Notes under the pieces: model-generated | Told to the model about the DNA's origin: nothing | The model's database searches: none | What the model saw: only the letters and a program-made list of their open reading frames with translations | In this document: positions 1 to 7,781 of the stretch, in pieces | Layout of the letters: each line of letters begins with the position of its first letter | Position numbering within the stretch: position 1 is the stretch's first letter | Source of the DNA: Cupriavidus taiwanensis | GTDB taxonomy: Bacteria > Pseudomonadota > Gammaproteobacteria > Burkholderiales > Burkholderiaceae | Reading direction: 5' to 3' | Length of the DNA: 64,000 nucleotides | Assembly (NCBI RefSeq): GCF_900249755.1 | Contig: NZ_LT976853.1 | Coordinates: 1,644,575 to 1,708,574 of the forward strand | Program-made: the position numbers and the translations under genes

Positions 1-11
1 GGCGGCAACTG

Positions 12-1424
12 TCAGAGCAGCTTGCCGGGGTTCATGATCCCGGCGGGATCGAACACCGCCTTGATCTCGCGCATCAGCCGCAGTTCCAGCGGATCCTTCA
101 CCGCCAGGAAGGCATGGCGCTTGAGCTGGCCGATGCCATGCTCGGCGCTGATGCTGCCGCCGTAGCGCATCACCTCGTCCAGCACCGCATCGGTCACGGC
201 ATCGCCCTGCGTGGCTGCCCAGTCTTTGGCTGCGCCGGCCGGACGCGACAGGTTGTAGTGCAGGTTGCCGTCGCCGAAGTGTCCGAACACAAAGGGCCGG
301 ATCGCCGCATCGAGCGCGCGCAGCCGCGCTGCCATCGATTCCATGAAAGCCGGGATCTGCTCGATCGGCAGCGACACGTCGTGCTTGAGGTGCGGACCGT
401 CGGCGCGCTGCGCTTCGGAGATTTCCTCGCGCAGCTTCCACAGCGCCTGCAGTTGTGCCAGCGACGCGGAGACCGCGGCATCGAGGCAAAGCTCGCGCTC
501 CAGCGCCTCGCCGATGACGCGTTCCAGCAGTGCGTTCAGCGCCGCCTCATCGGTGGTATCGGCCAGCTCCACCAGCACATAGGCCGGATAGCGCTGCGCG
601 AACGGTTCCTGCACGCCTTCCGCATGCGCGAGCACCAGGTCCAGGCAATCGCCGGTAAAGAATTCGAAGGCCTGCAAACGTGCGCCGCATTGCTCGAACA
701 GCAGTTCATAGAGCGCCAGCGACTGCGCCGGCGATGCCACCGCCGCCAGCACCACGCTGCGCGTATCGGTGCGTGGGAACAGGCGCAGCGCCGCCGCGGT
801 GATCACGCCGAGCGTGCCTTCGGAGCCGATCAGCAGCTGCTTCAGGTCGTAGCCGGTATTGTCCTTGCGCAGCGTGCGCAGCCCGTGGAAGACCTCGCCG
901 TTGGGCAGCACGGCCTCGACCCCCAGCACCAGCTCGCGCGTCATGCCATAGCGCACCACATTGACGCCGCCGGCATTGGTGGCCAGGTTGCCGCCGATCT
1001 GGCACGAGTCTTCGGCCGCCAGCGACAGCGGCAGCAGGCGGTTGGCGTCCTGCGCCGCGCGGCGCAGGTTGCCCAGGATGCAGCCGGCCTCGGCCACCAT
1101 GGTATTGGCGATGGTATCGAGCGAGCGCACCGCGTTCATGCGGTCCAGGCTCAGCACCACGTTCTGCGCGCGCGCGTCGGGCGTGGCGCCGCCGCACAGG
1201 CCGGTATTGCCGCCGCGCGGCACCACCGGCACCGCGGCCTGCTGGCACAGCGCCAGCGCGCGCGCCACCTCGTCGACGGTACGGGGCCGCAGCACCGCCT
1301 GCGCCTGGCCGCGGTAGATGCCGCGCCAGTCGGACAGCCACGGCGCGATATCGTCGGGGTGGGTCAGCGCGGTGTCGGGGCCGAGGGCTTCGGTGAGCCG
1401 CTGGGCAAAGGATCCGTTTTGCAT
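12..1424 (-). CDS. FAD-binding oxidase, D-lactate/2-hydroxy acid dehydrogenase family
   Basis: A 470-residue flavoenzyme of the VAO/GlcD type that probably oxidises a D-2-hydroxy acid such as D-lactate, glycolate or D-2-hydroxyglutarate. The FAD-binding half shows PRGGNTGLCGGA at about residues 69-80 and CQIGGNLATNAGG at about 141-153. The C-terminal half carries HFGDGNLH near 382-389 and SAEHGIG near 426, the usual metal and substrate signatures of this family. Length is normal for the family and the stop lies at the left edge, so the gene is complete. It follows the GntR regulator by only 15 bp on the same strand, so the two are very likely co-transcribed and the regulator probably senses the substrate. 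The substrate cannot be fixed from sequence alone; proximity to lutAB makes lactate attractive. Confidence 0.9.
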   Translation of the reverse strand: MQNGSFAQRLTEALGPDTALTHPDDIAPWLSDWRGIYRGQAQAVLRPRTVDEVARALALCQQAAVPVVPRGGNTGLCGGATPDARAQNVVLSLDRMNAVRSLDTIANTMVAEAGCILGNLRRAAQDANRLLPLSLAAEDSCQIGGNLATNAGGVNVVRYGMTRELVLGVEAVLPNGEVFHGLRTLRKDNTGYDLKQLLIGSEGTLGVITAAALRLFPRTDTRSVVLAAVASPAQSLALYELLFEQCGARLQAFEFFTGDCLDLVLAHAEGVQEPFAQRYPAYVLVELADTTDEAALNALLERVIGEALERELCLDAAVSASLAQLQALWKLREEISEAQRADGPHLKHDVSLPIEQIPAFMESMAARLRALDAAIRPFVFGHFGDGNLHYNLSRPAGAAKDWAATQGDAVTDAVLDEVMRYGGSISAEHGIGQLKRHAFLAVKDPLELRLMREIKAVFDPAGIMNPGKLL

Positions 1425-1439
1425 GGTGGTGGTGTGGTC

Positions 1440-2189
1440 TCAGGAAAGGGATGCGGCGCTGGCGGCGCCAGTTACCGTCTCGGGGTCGGCGCGCGCGCGC
1501 AGCGACAGTCCGAGGCGGCGCGCGGCGCTTTGCAGGTGCGCCACCGCGGCCGCTCGCGCCGCGCCGGCATCGCCGCGGCGGATGGCGGCGACGATGGCCT
1601 CGTGTTCGGCGTGCACGGTTTCGGCCAGCCCCGGCTGGCGCAGCGTATTGGCGCGCGCCGTGGCGACGGCCTGGTGCAGCTGCAGGTTCAGGTACTGCAG
1701 CAACTGGCGGTAGTACGGGTTGTGCGTGGCGGCGGCGATGCCGATATGGAAGGCCGCATCGAGATCGGCGGCCGGCTGCGGGTCGTAGAGCCGGGCTTGC
1801 AGGCGCTGCAGCAGTGCCGTCAGCGCGGCGACGTCGTCATCGGTGCGGCGCACCGCGGCCAGCGCCGCGGCGGCGCCTTCCAGGTCGATGCGCAGGTCGT
1901 ACAGGTCGGCCAGCTCGCCGGTATCGAGTCCGGGCTCGCGCGGCAGCTGGAAGCCGGATGCGCCGGTGCGCGAGCGCACCGTGCAGCCCACCCCCTGGCG
2001 CGATTCGACAAAGCCCTGCGAGCGCAGGTGTTCGGTGACTTCGCGGATCACGGCGGCGCTGACGCCGTATTGCTCGGCCAGTTGCCGGCCGGTCGGCAGG
2101 CGGCTGCCAACGGGGTAGGCGCCGCTTTCGATTTCGGCGCGCAGCTGGCGCGTGACTTGTTCGGTCAGGGTGACGGTGCGGGTTCGCAT
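1440..2189 (-). CDS. GntR family (FadR/FCD subfamily) transcriptional regulator
   Basis: A 249-residue regulator. The N-terminal winged helix (about residues 10-75) contains the GntR pattern LPTGRQLAEQYGVSAAVIRE followed by the wing. The rest is an all-helical FCD ligand domain, with D and H residues that in this family bind a metal and a carboxylic acid. LldR and GlcC are of this type, which fits its position as first gene of an operon with the FAD-linked hydroxy acid oxidase. A TATAAT sequence (minus strand, 2203-2198) lies only 8 bp before the ATG, so the mRNA may have little or no leader. A perfect inverted repeat at 2228-2241 is a candidate autoregulatory operator. The ligand is inferred only. 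Confidence 0.88.
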   Translation of the reverse strand: MRTRTVTLTEQVTRQLRAEIESGAYPVGSRLPTGRQLAEQYGVSAAVIREVTEHLRSQGFVESRQGVGCTVRSRTGASGFQLPREPGLDTGELADLYDLRIDLEGAAAALAAVRRTDDDVAALTALLQRLQARLYDPQPAADLDAAFHIGIAAATHNPYYRQLLQYLNLQLHQAVATARANTLRQPGLAETVHAEHEAIVAAIRRGDAGAARAAAVAHLQSAARRLGLSLRARADPETVTGAASAASLS

Positions 2190-2227
2190 GGCCGTCGATT
2201 ATAAGGTTTGCTGGTTATCTGAAAACA

Positions 2228-2241
2228 AAGGGTAAACCCTT
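2228..2241. promoter_or_regulatory. Candidate operator of the GntR regulator
   Basis: AAGGGT-AA-ACCCTT is a perfect 6-bp inverted repeat with a 2-bp spacer, 38 bp upstream of the GntR start and close to where a -35 box would sit for the TATAAT at 2203-2198. GntR-family operators are short palindromes at such positions. Assignment to this regulator is inference. Confidence 0.4.
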
Positions 2242-2328
2242 GATTTCAGACTTTGCCTATTCCCAAGGAAAAACGCGCGGACTGCCTTGCCGGCAGCCCA
2301 CGCGTTTTGCGGCAAATGCCTGAGGGCT

Positions 2329-3114
2329 TCAGGCCGCGGCTTCGGTCACATAGCCCATGCCGCGCGAGATCTGCAGGGCCGTGTCCTTCAGGTTCTGCAG
2401 CCAGCTGTCCTGCAACCGGTCAGCCGGTGCCGACAGCGACAAGCCCGCCACCAGCCGGCGCGAGTCGTCGTAGATGCCGGCGGCGATGCAGCGCACGCCG
2501 AGTTCCAGCTCTTCGTTGTCGCGGGCATAGCCGTTGGTGCGGACCCAGTTGAGTTCGCGCTCCAGCTTGGCCAGGTCGGTGATCGAGGTGCGGGTGTGGC
2601 CGGCCAGCCCGGTGCGGGTGGCGTAGTTGCGCACACGTGCCGACTCGTCCGCGGCCAGGAACAGCTTGCCCACCGAGGTCAGGTGCAGCGGGGCGCGGCC
2701 GCCGATGGCGCGCACCACCTGCATGCCCGAGCGTTCGCTGTAGGCGCGCTCGATATAGACGATTTCATCGCCCTGGCGCACCGACAGGTTGACGGTCTGG
2801 CCGGTGACACGGTGCAGCGCGCGCATCGGCGCCAGCGCCGCGTCGCGCACCGACAGGCGCGCCTTGACCAGGTTGCCCAGCTCCAGCAGCCGCATGCCGA
2901 GCCGGTAGCTGCCCGGGTCGGAGCGGTCGACAAAGCGGCAGGCGACCATATCGTTGAGGATGCGGTGCGCGGTGGAAGGATGCAGGCCGGTGGCCAGCGA
3001 CAGCTCTTTCAGGCTGACCGGGTCGGCGTGCTGGGCGAGGGCGTCCAGCAGGGTCATCATGCGCTCGATGACCTGGATGGACGTCTTGCCGGGTGACTTG
3101 TCTGCGTCGGACAT
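2329..3114 (-). CDS. IclR family transcriptional regulator
   Basis: I take the ATG at 3114, giving 261 residues, the usual IclR length; the frame stays open further upstream but that extension looks non-coding. An N-terminal winged helix (about residues 15-75; SLKELSLATGLHPSTAHRIL) is followed by the IclR effector domain, with LTSVGKLFL and the late GVRCIAAGIYD block. It is divergent from lutAB, 236 bp apart, and may regulate that operon. Known lut operons are often controlled by GntR-type LutR, so an IclR protein here would be a variation. Minus-strand co-transcription with the downstream GntR gene is possible but the gap is 139 bp. Confidence 0.87.
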   Translation of the reverse strand: MSDADKSPGKTSIQVIERMMTLLDALAQHADPVSLKELSLATGLHPSTAHRILNDMVACRFVDRSDPGSYRLGMRLLELGNLVKARLSVRDAALAPMRALHRVTGQTVNLSVRQGDEIVYIERAYSERSGMQVVRAIGGRAPLHLTSVGKLFLAADESARVRNYATRTGLAGHTRTSITDLAKLERELNWVRTNGYARDNEELELGVRCIAAGIYDDSRRLVAGLSLSAPADRLQDSWLQNLKDTALQISRGMGYVTEAAA

Positions 3115-3350
3115 GGTGGAAAAAAGAGAAATGTTGCCTTGCGGCATTTTTAAGCGTCTGCCTGATTCTATCTCGCATCGTGAAAATTTCAATAGGTGAA
3201 ATGACATTACGGTAAGAAAGCGCCAATGATGTTGCGGACCCAGGTGCCGTGCATGCCACGGCATTCACCACTCCGATGAACGCTTTGTGCGCCACCCGCG
3301 GCGCCGAACGCGCATAATTGCGGGGTTTCAGGGTCTGGGAGAAGTCAACA

Positions 3351-4076
3351 ATGCGAGTCGGTCTGTTCCACACCTGCCTGGTGGACCTGATGCGCCCGGA
3401 GATCGGTTTTTCGGTGCTCAAGCTGCTGGAAGCCGCCGGCTACGAGGTCATGGTGCCCGAGGCGCAGACCTGCTGCGGCCAGCCGGCCTACAACTCGGGC
3501 GAGCGTGCGGTGTCGCGCGACCTCGCCGAGAAATTCCTGCGCGAGTTCGAGATGTTCGACTACATCGTGGTGCCGTCGGGCAGTTGCGGCGGCATGATCC
3601 GGCACCACTACGCCGATCTGCTGCGCGACGACCCGGAGCTGAACGGCCGCTACGAGCGCCTGCGCGAACGCGTGTTCGAGCTGACCGAGTTCCTGGCCAA
3701 CGTGGCCCGGATCGAAACCCTGCCGTCGACGTTCACGGGCCAGGTCACGTACCACGATTCCTGCTCCGGCCTGCGCGAACTGGGCGTCAAGCAGCAGCCG
3801 CGTGCGTTGCTGTCGCGCCTGCCGGGCGTGCAGCTGACCGAGATGAAGGACTGCGAGGCCTGCTGCGGTTTCGGCGGCACGTTCTCGGTCAAGTACGGCA
3901 ATATCTCCACGGCCATCGTCGACGAGAAGTGCGCCAACATCCAGGCCACCGGCGCCGATGCCGTGGTGCTGGGCGACCTGGGCTGCATGCTCAATATCGA
4001 AGGCCGCCTGCGCCGCACCGGCGACCACCGCACCCGCGTGCTGCATATTGCGCAGGTCCTGGCAGGCGACGCCTGA
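3351..4076 (+). CDS. lutA: LutA-like (Fe-S)-binding cysteine-rich protein, L-lactate utilisation
   Basis: A 241-residue protein with two cysteine-rich CCG domains: CCG at residues 41-43 (QTCCGQPAYNSGE) and at 171-173 (EACCGFGGTFSVKYG), each with a partner cysteine about 38 residues downstream or upstream. This is the LutA/YkgE/GlpC-C architecture; LutA with LutB and LutC forms a cytoplasmic Fe-S complex that oxidises L-lactate to pyruvate. The ATG at 3351 is preceded by GGGAGAAG at a good distance. lutB begins 30 bp downstream, so they form one operon. Family membership is firm; the substrate lactate is inferred from the family. Confidence 0.9.
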   Translation: MRVGLFHTCLVDLMRPEIGFSVLKLLEAAGYEVMVPEAQTCCGQPAYNSGERAVSRDLAEKFLREFEMFDYIVVPSGSCGGMIRHHYADLLRDDPELNGRYERLRERVFELTEFLANVARIETLPSTFTGQVTYHDSCSGLRELGVKQQPRALLSRLPGVQLTEMKDCEACCGFGGTFSVKYGNISTAIVDEKCANIQATGADAVVLGDLGCMLNIEGRLRRTGDHRTRVLHIAQVLAGDA

Positions 4077-4106
4077 CCGCGCCGACACCATCAGGAATTC
4101 GCCACG

Positions 4107-5519
4107 ATGCAAGTCCACAGCATGGAATTCAAGGCGCGCGCCGGGCAGAAGCTGGCCGACCAGCGCCTGCAGCAGAACCTGAAGAAGCTTTCGACCAAAT
4201 TCGTCACGGCGCGCGCCGACGCGATCCGCGATATCGATTTCGACGCCACGCGCGAGGCCCTGAAAGAGCGCCGCAACCGCGCACTGGAAAACCTCGACGT
4301 CTGGCTCGCCACCTTTGAAGAGAACGCGACCCGGCGCGGCGCCACCGTGCTGTTCGCCGAAACCACCGCCGACGCCGCGCGGCTGGTGGCAGACATCGCG
4401 CGCAAGCACGACGTGAAGAAGGTCATCAAGAGCAAGTCGATGGTGACCGAGGAAATGCGCCTGAACCAGGTGCTGGGCGAGATGGGCGTGCAGAGCATCG
4501 AGACCGACCTGGGCGAGTACATCCTGCAGATCAATGACTCGGAACCGCCGTCGCACATCATTGCGCCGGTGGTGCACAAGGACAAGGACGAGATCGCCGA
4601 CCTGTTCGCCAGGGTCCACCACAAGCCGCGCCTGACCGAGATCCCGGAGATGACGCGCGAGGCGCGCGAAGTGCTGCGCCCCGAATTCCTCAGCGCCGAC
4701 ATGGGCGTGACCGGCGGCAACTTCATCATCGCCGAGACCGGGTCGGTGGCGGTGGTCACCAACGAAGGCAACGAAGGCATGTGCACGGTGATGCCGCGCG
4801 TGCACGTGGCCGTGACCGGCATCGAGAAGGTGCTGCCGACGCTGGAAGACCTGGCCACGGTGATGCGCCTGCTGCCGCGCTCGGCCACCGGACAGGCGAT
4901 CTCCAACTACTTCTCGCTGCTGACCGGACCGCGCGCCGAAGGCGAGCGCGACGGCCCCGAGCATATGTATTTCGTGCTGGTCGATGGCGGCCGCTCGGGC
5001 CTGATCGGCGGGGAGTTCCAGGAGATGCTGCGCTGTATCCGCTGCGGCGCCTGCATGAACCACTGCCCGGTCTACCAGAAGATCGGCGGCCATGCCTATG
5101 GCTGGGTCTACCCAGGGCCGATGGGCAGCGTGCTGACGCCCAGCTACGTCGGCCTGGCCAACGCCATCGACCTGCCGCAGGCGGCCACCATGTGCGGCGA
5201 ATGCAATCGCGTGTGCCCGGCGTCGATCCCGTTGTCCGACCTGCTGCGCAAGCTGCGCGAGAAGCAGATGGAACGCGGCCTGCGGCCGTGGCAGGAACGC
5301 TTTGCGCTGAAGGCGTGGGGCTATGTCGCCAGGCGTCCCGAACTCTACGCGGTGGCCGCCCGCATCGGCGCCTGGCTGCTGGGCCGCATGGGCGGCAGCA
5401 ACCGGCTGATCGCCAGCCTGCCGCTGGCGGGCAAGGGCTGGACCGAAACGCGCGACATGCCGGCCCCGTCGGGCCGGACCTTCCGCGAACTCTACAAGGA
5501 AAGGAGGGCGCGTTCATGA
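4107..5519 (+). CDS. lutB: LutB-like iron-sulfur protein, L-lactate utilisation
   Basis: A 470-residue protein with an N-terminal LUD domain (about residues 70-295, with IAETGSVAVVTNEGN near 210) and two ferredoxin-type clusters: CIRCGACMNHCP starting at residue 310 and CGECNRVCP starting at 363. The C-terminal tail is the usual LutB extension. It works with LutA as the electron-transferring part of the L-lactate oxidation complex. It has a weak AGGAATT ribosome site and overlaps the next small gene by ATGA at 5516-5519. A canonical LutC (a second, shorter LUD protein) does not follow, which is odd for this operon. Confidence 0.92.
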   Translation: MQVHSMEFKARAGQKLADQRLQQNLKKLSTKFVTARADAIRDIDFDATREALKERRNRALENLDVWLATFEENATRRGATVLFAETTADAARLVADIARKHDVKKVIKSKSMVTEEMRLNQVLGEMGVQSIETDLGEYILQINDSEPPSHIIAPVVHKDKDEIADLFARVHHKPRLTEIPEMTREAREVLRPEFLSADMGVTGGNFIIAETGSVAVVTNEGNEGMCTVMPRVHVAVTGIEKVLPTLEDLATVMRLLPRSATGQAISNYFSLLTGPRAEGERDGPEHMYFVLVDGGRSGLIGGEFQEMLRCIRCGACMNHCPVYQKIGGHAYGWVYPGPMGSVLTPSYVGLANAIDLPQAATMCGECNRVCPASIPLSDLLRKLREKQMERGLRPWQERFALKAWGYVARRPELYAVAARIGAWLLGRMGGSNRLIASLPLAGKGWTETRDMPAPSGRTFRELYKERRARS

Positions 5520-5785
5520 GCGCAGCCAATACGGATACGCTGGCGCGCATGCGCGCCGCACTGGACCAGCACGTCGCCGGATCGATGCCGGCGCAGGAAC
5601 TCGTGCGCGCATGGCGCGATGCCGGCAGCGGGCTGACGCTGCCGGCCGTCTATGGCCAGGCGATGGAGGAACTGCTGCGCAGGCTCGAGATGTCGGCGGT
5701 CTTTGCGCAGGACAGCTGTTCGTTCTCGAGCAGCGCGGTGACGGACCAGCTGGCGCGGTGGCTGGACAAGGCGGCCACGGCCTGA
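5516..5785 (+). CDS. Small hypothetical protein translationally coupled to lutB
   Basis: An 89-residue, mostly helical acidic protein that I do not recognise. Its ATG overlaps the lutB stop as ATGA, and AAGGAGGG at 5499-5506 is a strong ribosome site, so translation is well supported. There is no signal peptide, membrane segment or Cys cluster; one Cys lies in a serine-rich stretch near residue 68. It occupies the place where lutC normally sits but is far too short for a LUD domain and shows no similarity to one by eye. It could be a small accessory subunit or chaperone of the LutAB complex. A bidirectional terminator follows at 5871. Confidence 0.72.
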   Translation: MSAANTDTLARMRAALDQHVAGSMPAQELVRAWRDAGSGLTLPAVYGQAMEELLRRLEMSAVFAQDSCSFSSSAVTDQLARWLDKAATA

Positions 5786-5870
5786 CGCGTTGCATGCCGC
5801 TGGTCTGCTTCTCTTTCCCACTTATGGAAGAGGAGAGCAAGCAGGAGGCCCTTGACGCTCGTGACGCTGC

Positions 5871-5906
5871 AAAAAAACAGGGAGCCGAAGCTCCCCGTCT
5901 TTTTAC
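5871..5906. terminator. Bidirectional rho-independent terminator
   Basis: GGGAGC (5880-5885), loop CGAA, GCTCCC (5890-5895), with an A-run before and a T-run after, so it can end transcription both of the lut operon (plus) and of the ABC transporter operon (minus). Confidence 0.85.
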
Positions 5907-5912
5907 ACTAGC

Positions 5913-6707
5913 TCACCCCAGCAACAGCGCATCATCATCCAGCTGTTCATGCCGCGTCTGCTCAAACATCTTCAGCAGGTCGGGCACGTCCAGTCCCTTG
6001 CGCTTGTCGCCCGACACATCCAGCACCACCTGCCCCTGGTGCAGCATCACCGTGCGCTGGCCGTAGTCCAGCGCCTGGCGCATGCTGTGCGTGACCATCA
6101 TCGTGGTCAGCTTGCTTTCCTCGACGATGCGCGCGGTCAGTTCCAGCACGAACGCGGCGGTCTTCGGGTCCAGCGCGGCGGTGTGTTCGTCCAGCAGCAG
6201 GATGCGCGACGGCTGCAGCGAGGCCATCAGCAGGCTCACCGCCTGGCGCTGGCCGCCGGAGAGCAGGCCGATGCGGTCGGTGAGGCGGTTTTCCAGGCCC
6301 AGGTTGAGCAGTCGCAGCTTGTCGCGGAACAGCTCGCGCGAGGCGCGGTTCAGTGCCGGGCGGAAGCCGCGGCGGCTGCCGCGGGCCATTGCCAGGGCCA
6401 TGTTTTCCTCGATGGTCAGCGCTTCGCAGGTGCCGGCCATGGGGTCCTGGAACACGCGCGCCACCAGATGGGCGCGGTCCCAGGCGGGCTTGCGCGTGAC
6501 GTCGGTGTCATCGATGGTGATGCGGCCCGAGTCGACCATCTGGTCGCCGCTGATCGCATTCAGGAAGGTCGACTTGCCGGCGCCGTTGGAGCCGATCACG
6601 GCGACGAACTGGCCGCTCGGGATTTCCAGGCTGAGGCCGCGCAGCGCGCGGGTCTCGATCGGGGTGCCCGGGTTGAAGGTGAGCTTCAGGTCTTGTGCGC
6701 GCAGCAT
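5913..6707 (-). CDS. ABC transporter ATP-binding protein (TrpXYZ type)
   Basis: A 264-residue ATPase with Walker A GSNGAGKST near residue 40, signature LSGGQRQAVSL, Walker B ILLLDEHTAALDP (a histidine in the position where most ABC proteins have P after DE) and switch histidine VTHSM. It energises the transporter encoded by the next two minus-strand genes. The ATG at 6707 follows the permease stop by one base and has GGAGG at 6716-6720, indicating tight coupling. This three-gene family (substrate-binding COG2984 type, LivH-like permease, ATPase) is poorly characterised; some members carry tryptophan or tyrosine. Substrate unknown here. Confidence 0.9.
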   Translation of the reverse strand: MLRAQDLKLTFNPGTPIETRALRGLSLEIPSGQFVAVIGSNGAGKSTFLNAISGDQMVDSGRITIDDTDVTRKPAWDRAHLVARVFQDPMAGTCEALTIEENMALAMARGSRRGFRPALNRASRELFRDKLRLLNLGLENRLTDRIGLLSGGQRQAVSLLMASLQPSRILLLDEHTAALDPKTAAFVLELTARIVEESKLTTMMVTHSMRQALDYGQRTVMLHQGQVVLDVSGDKRKGLDVPDLLKMFEQTRHEQLDDDALLLG

Positions 6708-6708
6708 C

Positions 6709-7605
6709 TCAGGCACCTCCGTTCTTGCGGGCAAAGAGCTTCTTGCGCGTGGCCGGCAGCACCAGCGCGATCGTCACCAGCGCGGCGGTGACCAGGTTCA
6801 GGTCCTGTGCCTTGAGGCCGATGAAGTCGCTGTTCAGTGCCAGCGCAATGAAGAAGCGGTACAGGATGGCGCCCAGCACCACCGCCAGCGTGGTCCAGAT
6901 CAGCCGGCGTGCCGGCAGGATGGTTTCGCCGATGATCACCGCGGCCAGGCCGATGACGATGGTGCCGATGCCCATCGAGATATCGGAGCCGCCCTGGGTC
7001 TGCGCGAACAGCGCGCCGGCCAGTGCCACCAGCGCGTTGGACAGCGCCATGCCGGCCAGCGTGGCGCGGCCGGTGGCGATGCCCTGGGCGCGGGCCATGC
7101 GCGGGTTGGCGCCGGTGGCGCGCATCGCCAGTCCCAGCTGCGAGCTGAAGAACCAGTCCAGGCCCACCTTGGCGACCACCACCACCACGAACAGCACCAG
7201 CGGGCGCAGCACGTAGTCGGGCAGCCACTCCGGCTGCAGCACGGTGAACAGCGTCGGCTCGGTGATCAGCGGCACGTTGGGGCGGCCCATGATGCGCAGG
7301 TTGATCGAGTACAGCGCGATCATCATCAGGATACTGGCGAGCAGGTCCATGATCTTGAGGCGCACGTTGAGCCAGCCGGTGATCCAGCCGGCCAGCGCGC
7401 CGGCGGCGATGGCCACCACGGTCGCCAGGAACGGGTCCTGGCCGGCGGCGATCAGCGTCGCGGCGACGGCGCCGCCCAGCGGGAAACTGCCGTCAACGGT
7501 CAGGTCGGGGAAGTTGAGGATGCGGAAGGAAATCAGCACCCCGAGCGCTACCAGGCTGAAGATCAGGCCGATCTCCAGGGCGCCCAGAAGGGAAAAGAGG
7601 GACAT
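6709..7605 (-). CDS. ABC transporter permease (TrpXYZ type)
   Basis: A 298-residue membrane protein with about eight to nine hydrophobic segments starting at FSLLGALEIGLIFSLVALGV, related to the LivH/LivM permease fold. FPDLTVDGSFPLGGAVAA near residues 33-50 is characteristic of this family. The ATG at 7605 follows AGGATT. It lies between the binding-protein gene (176 bp upstream) and the ATPase (1 bp downstream). The single permease gene suggests a homodimeric channel. Confidence 0.9.
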   Translation of the reverse strand: MSLFSLLGALEIGLIFSLVALGVLISFRILNFPDLTVDGSFPLGGAVAATLIAAGQDPFLATVVAIAAGALAGWITGWLNVRLKIMDLLASILMMIALYSINLRIMGRPNVPLITEPTLFTVLQPEWLPDYVLRPLVLFVVVVVAKVGLDWFFSSQLGLAMRATGANPRMARAQGIATGRATLAGMALSNALVALAGALFAQTQGGSDISMGIGTIVIGLAAVIIGETILPARRLIWTTLAVVLGAILYRFFIALALNSDFIGLKAQDLNLVTAALVTIALVLPATRKKLFARKNGGA

Positions 7606-7740
7606 GGGGGAATCCTGTTGCAGGGGCTGGCGGCTGCCTTGGCGCCGCCTTCGGGGCGGGTGGGCCGGCACGCCCGGGTGGGGCTGCCGGCCGACTCGCC
7701 CGGTTCTGTCCCGCCAGGCCGGATAGGCCCGACGGAGCAC

Positions 7741-7757
7741 CCGCCGCGTTGCGGCGG
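7741..7757 (-). promoter_or_regulatory. Intercistronic hairpin between binding-protein and permease genes
   Basis: A perfect 7-bp GC stem (CCGCCGC/GCGGCGG) with a 3-nt loop lies 24 bp after the binding-protein stop. There is no T-run, so it is unlikely to be a full terminator. Such hairpins protect the upstream mRNA and let the binding protein be made in excess over the membrane parts. Function is inferred. Confidence 0.45.
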
Positions 7758-7781
7758 CAGGGGGCAGTGCTTGGCTCTGGC

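Noticed and set aside
114..2204. A 696-codon open frame on the plus strand
   Set aside because: It lies opposite the FAD oxidase and GntR genes, is rich in His, Gln, Arg and Ala in the way GC-rich antisense frames are, and has no domain.
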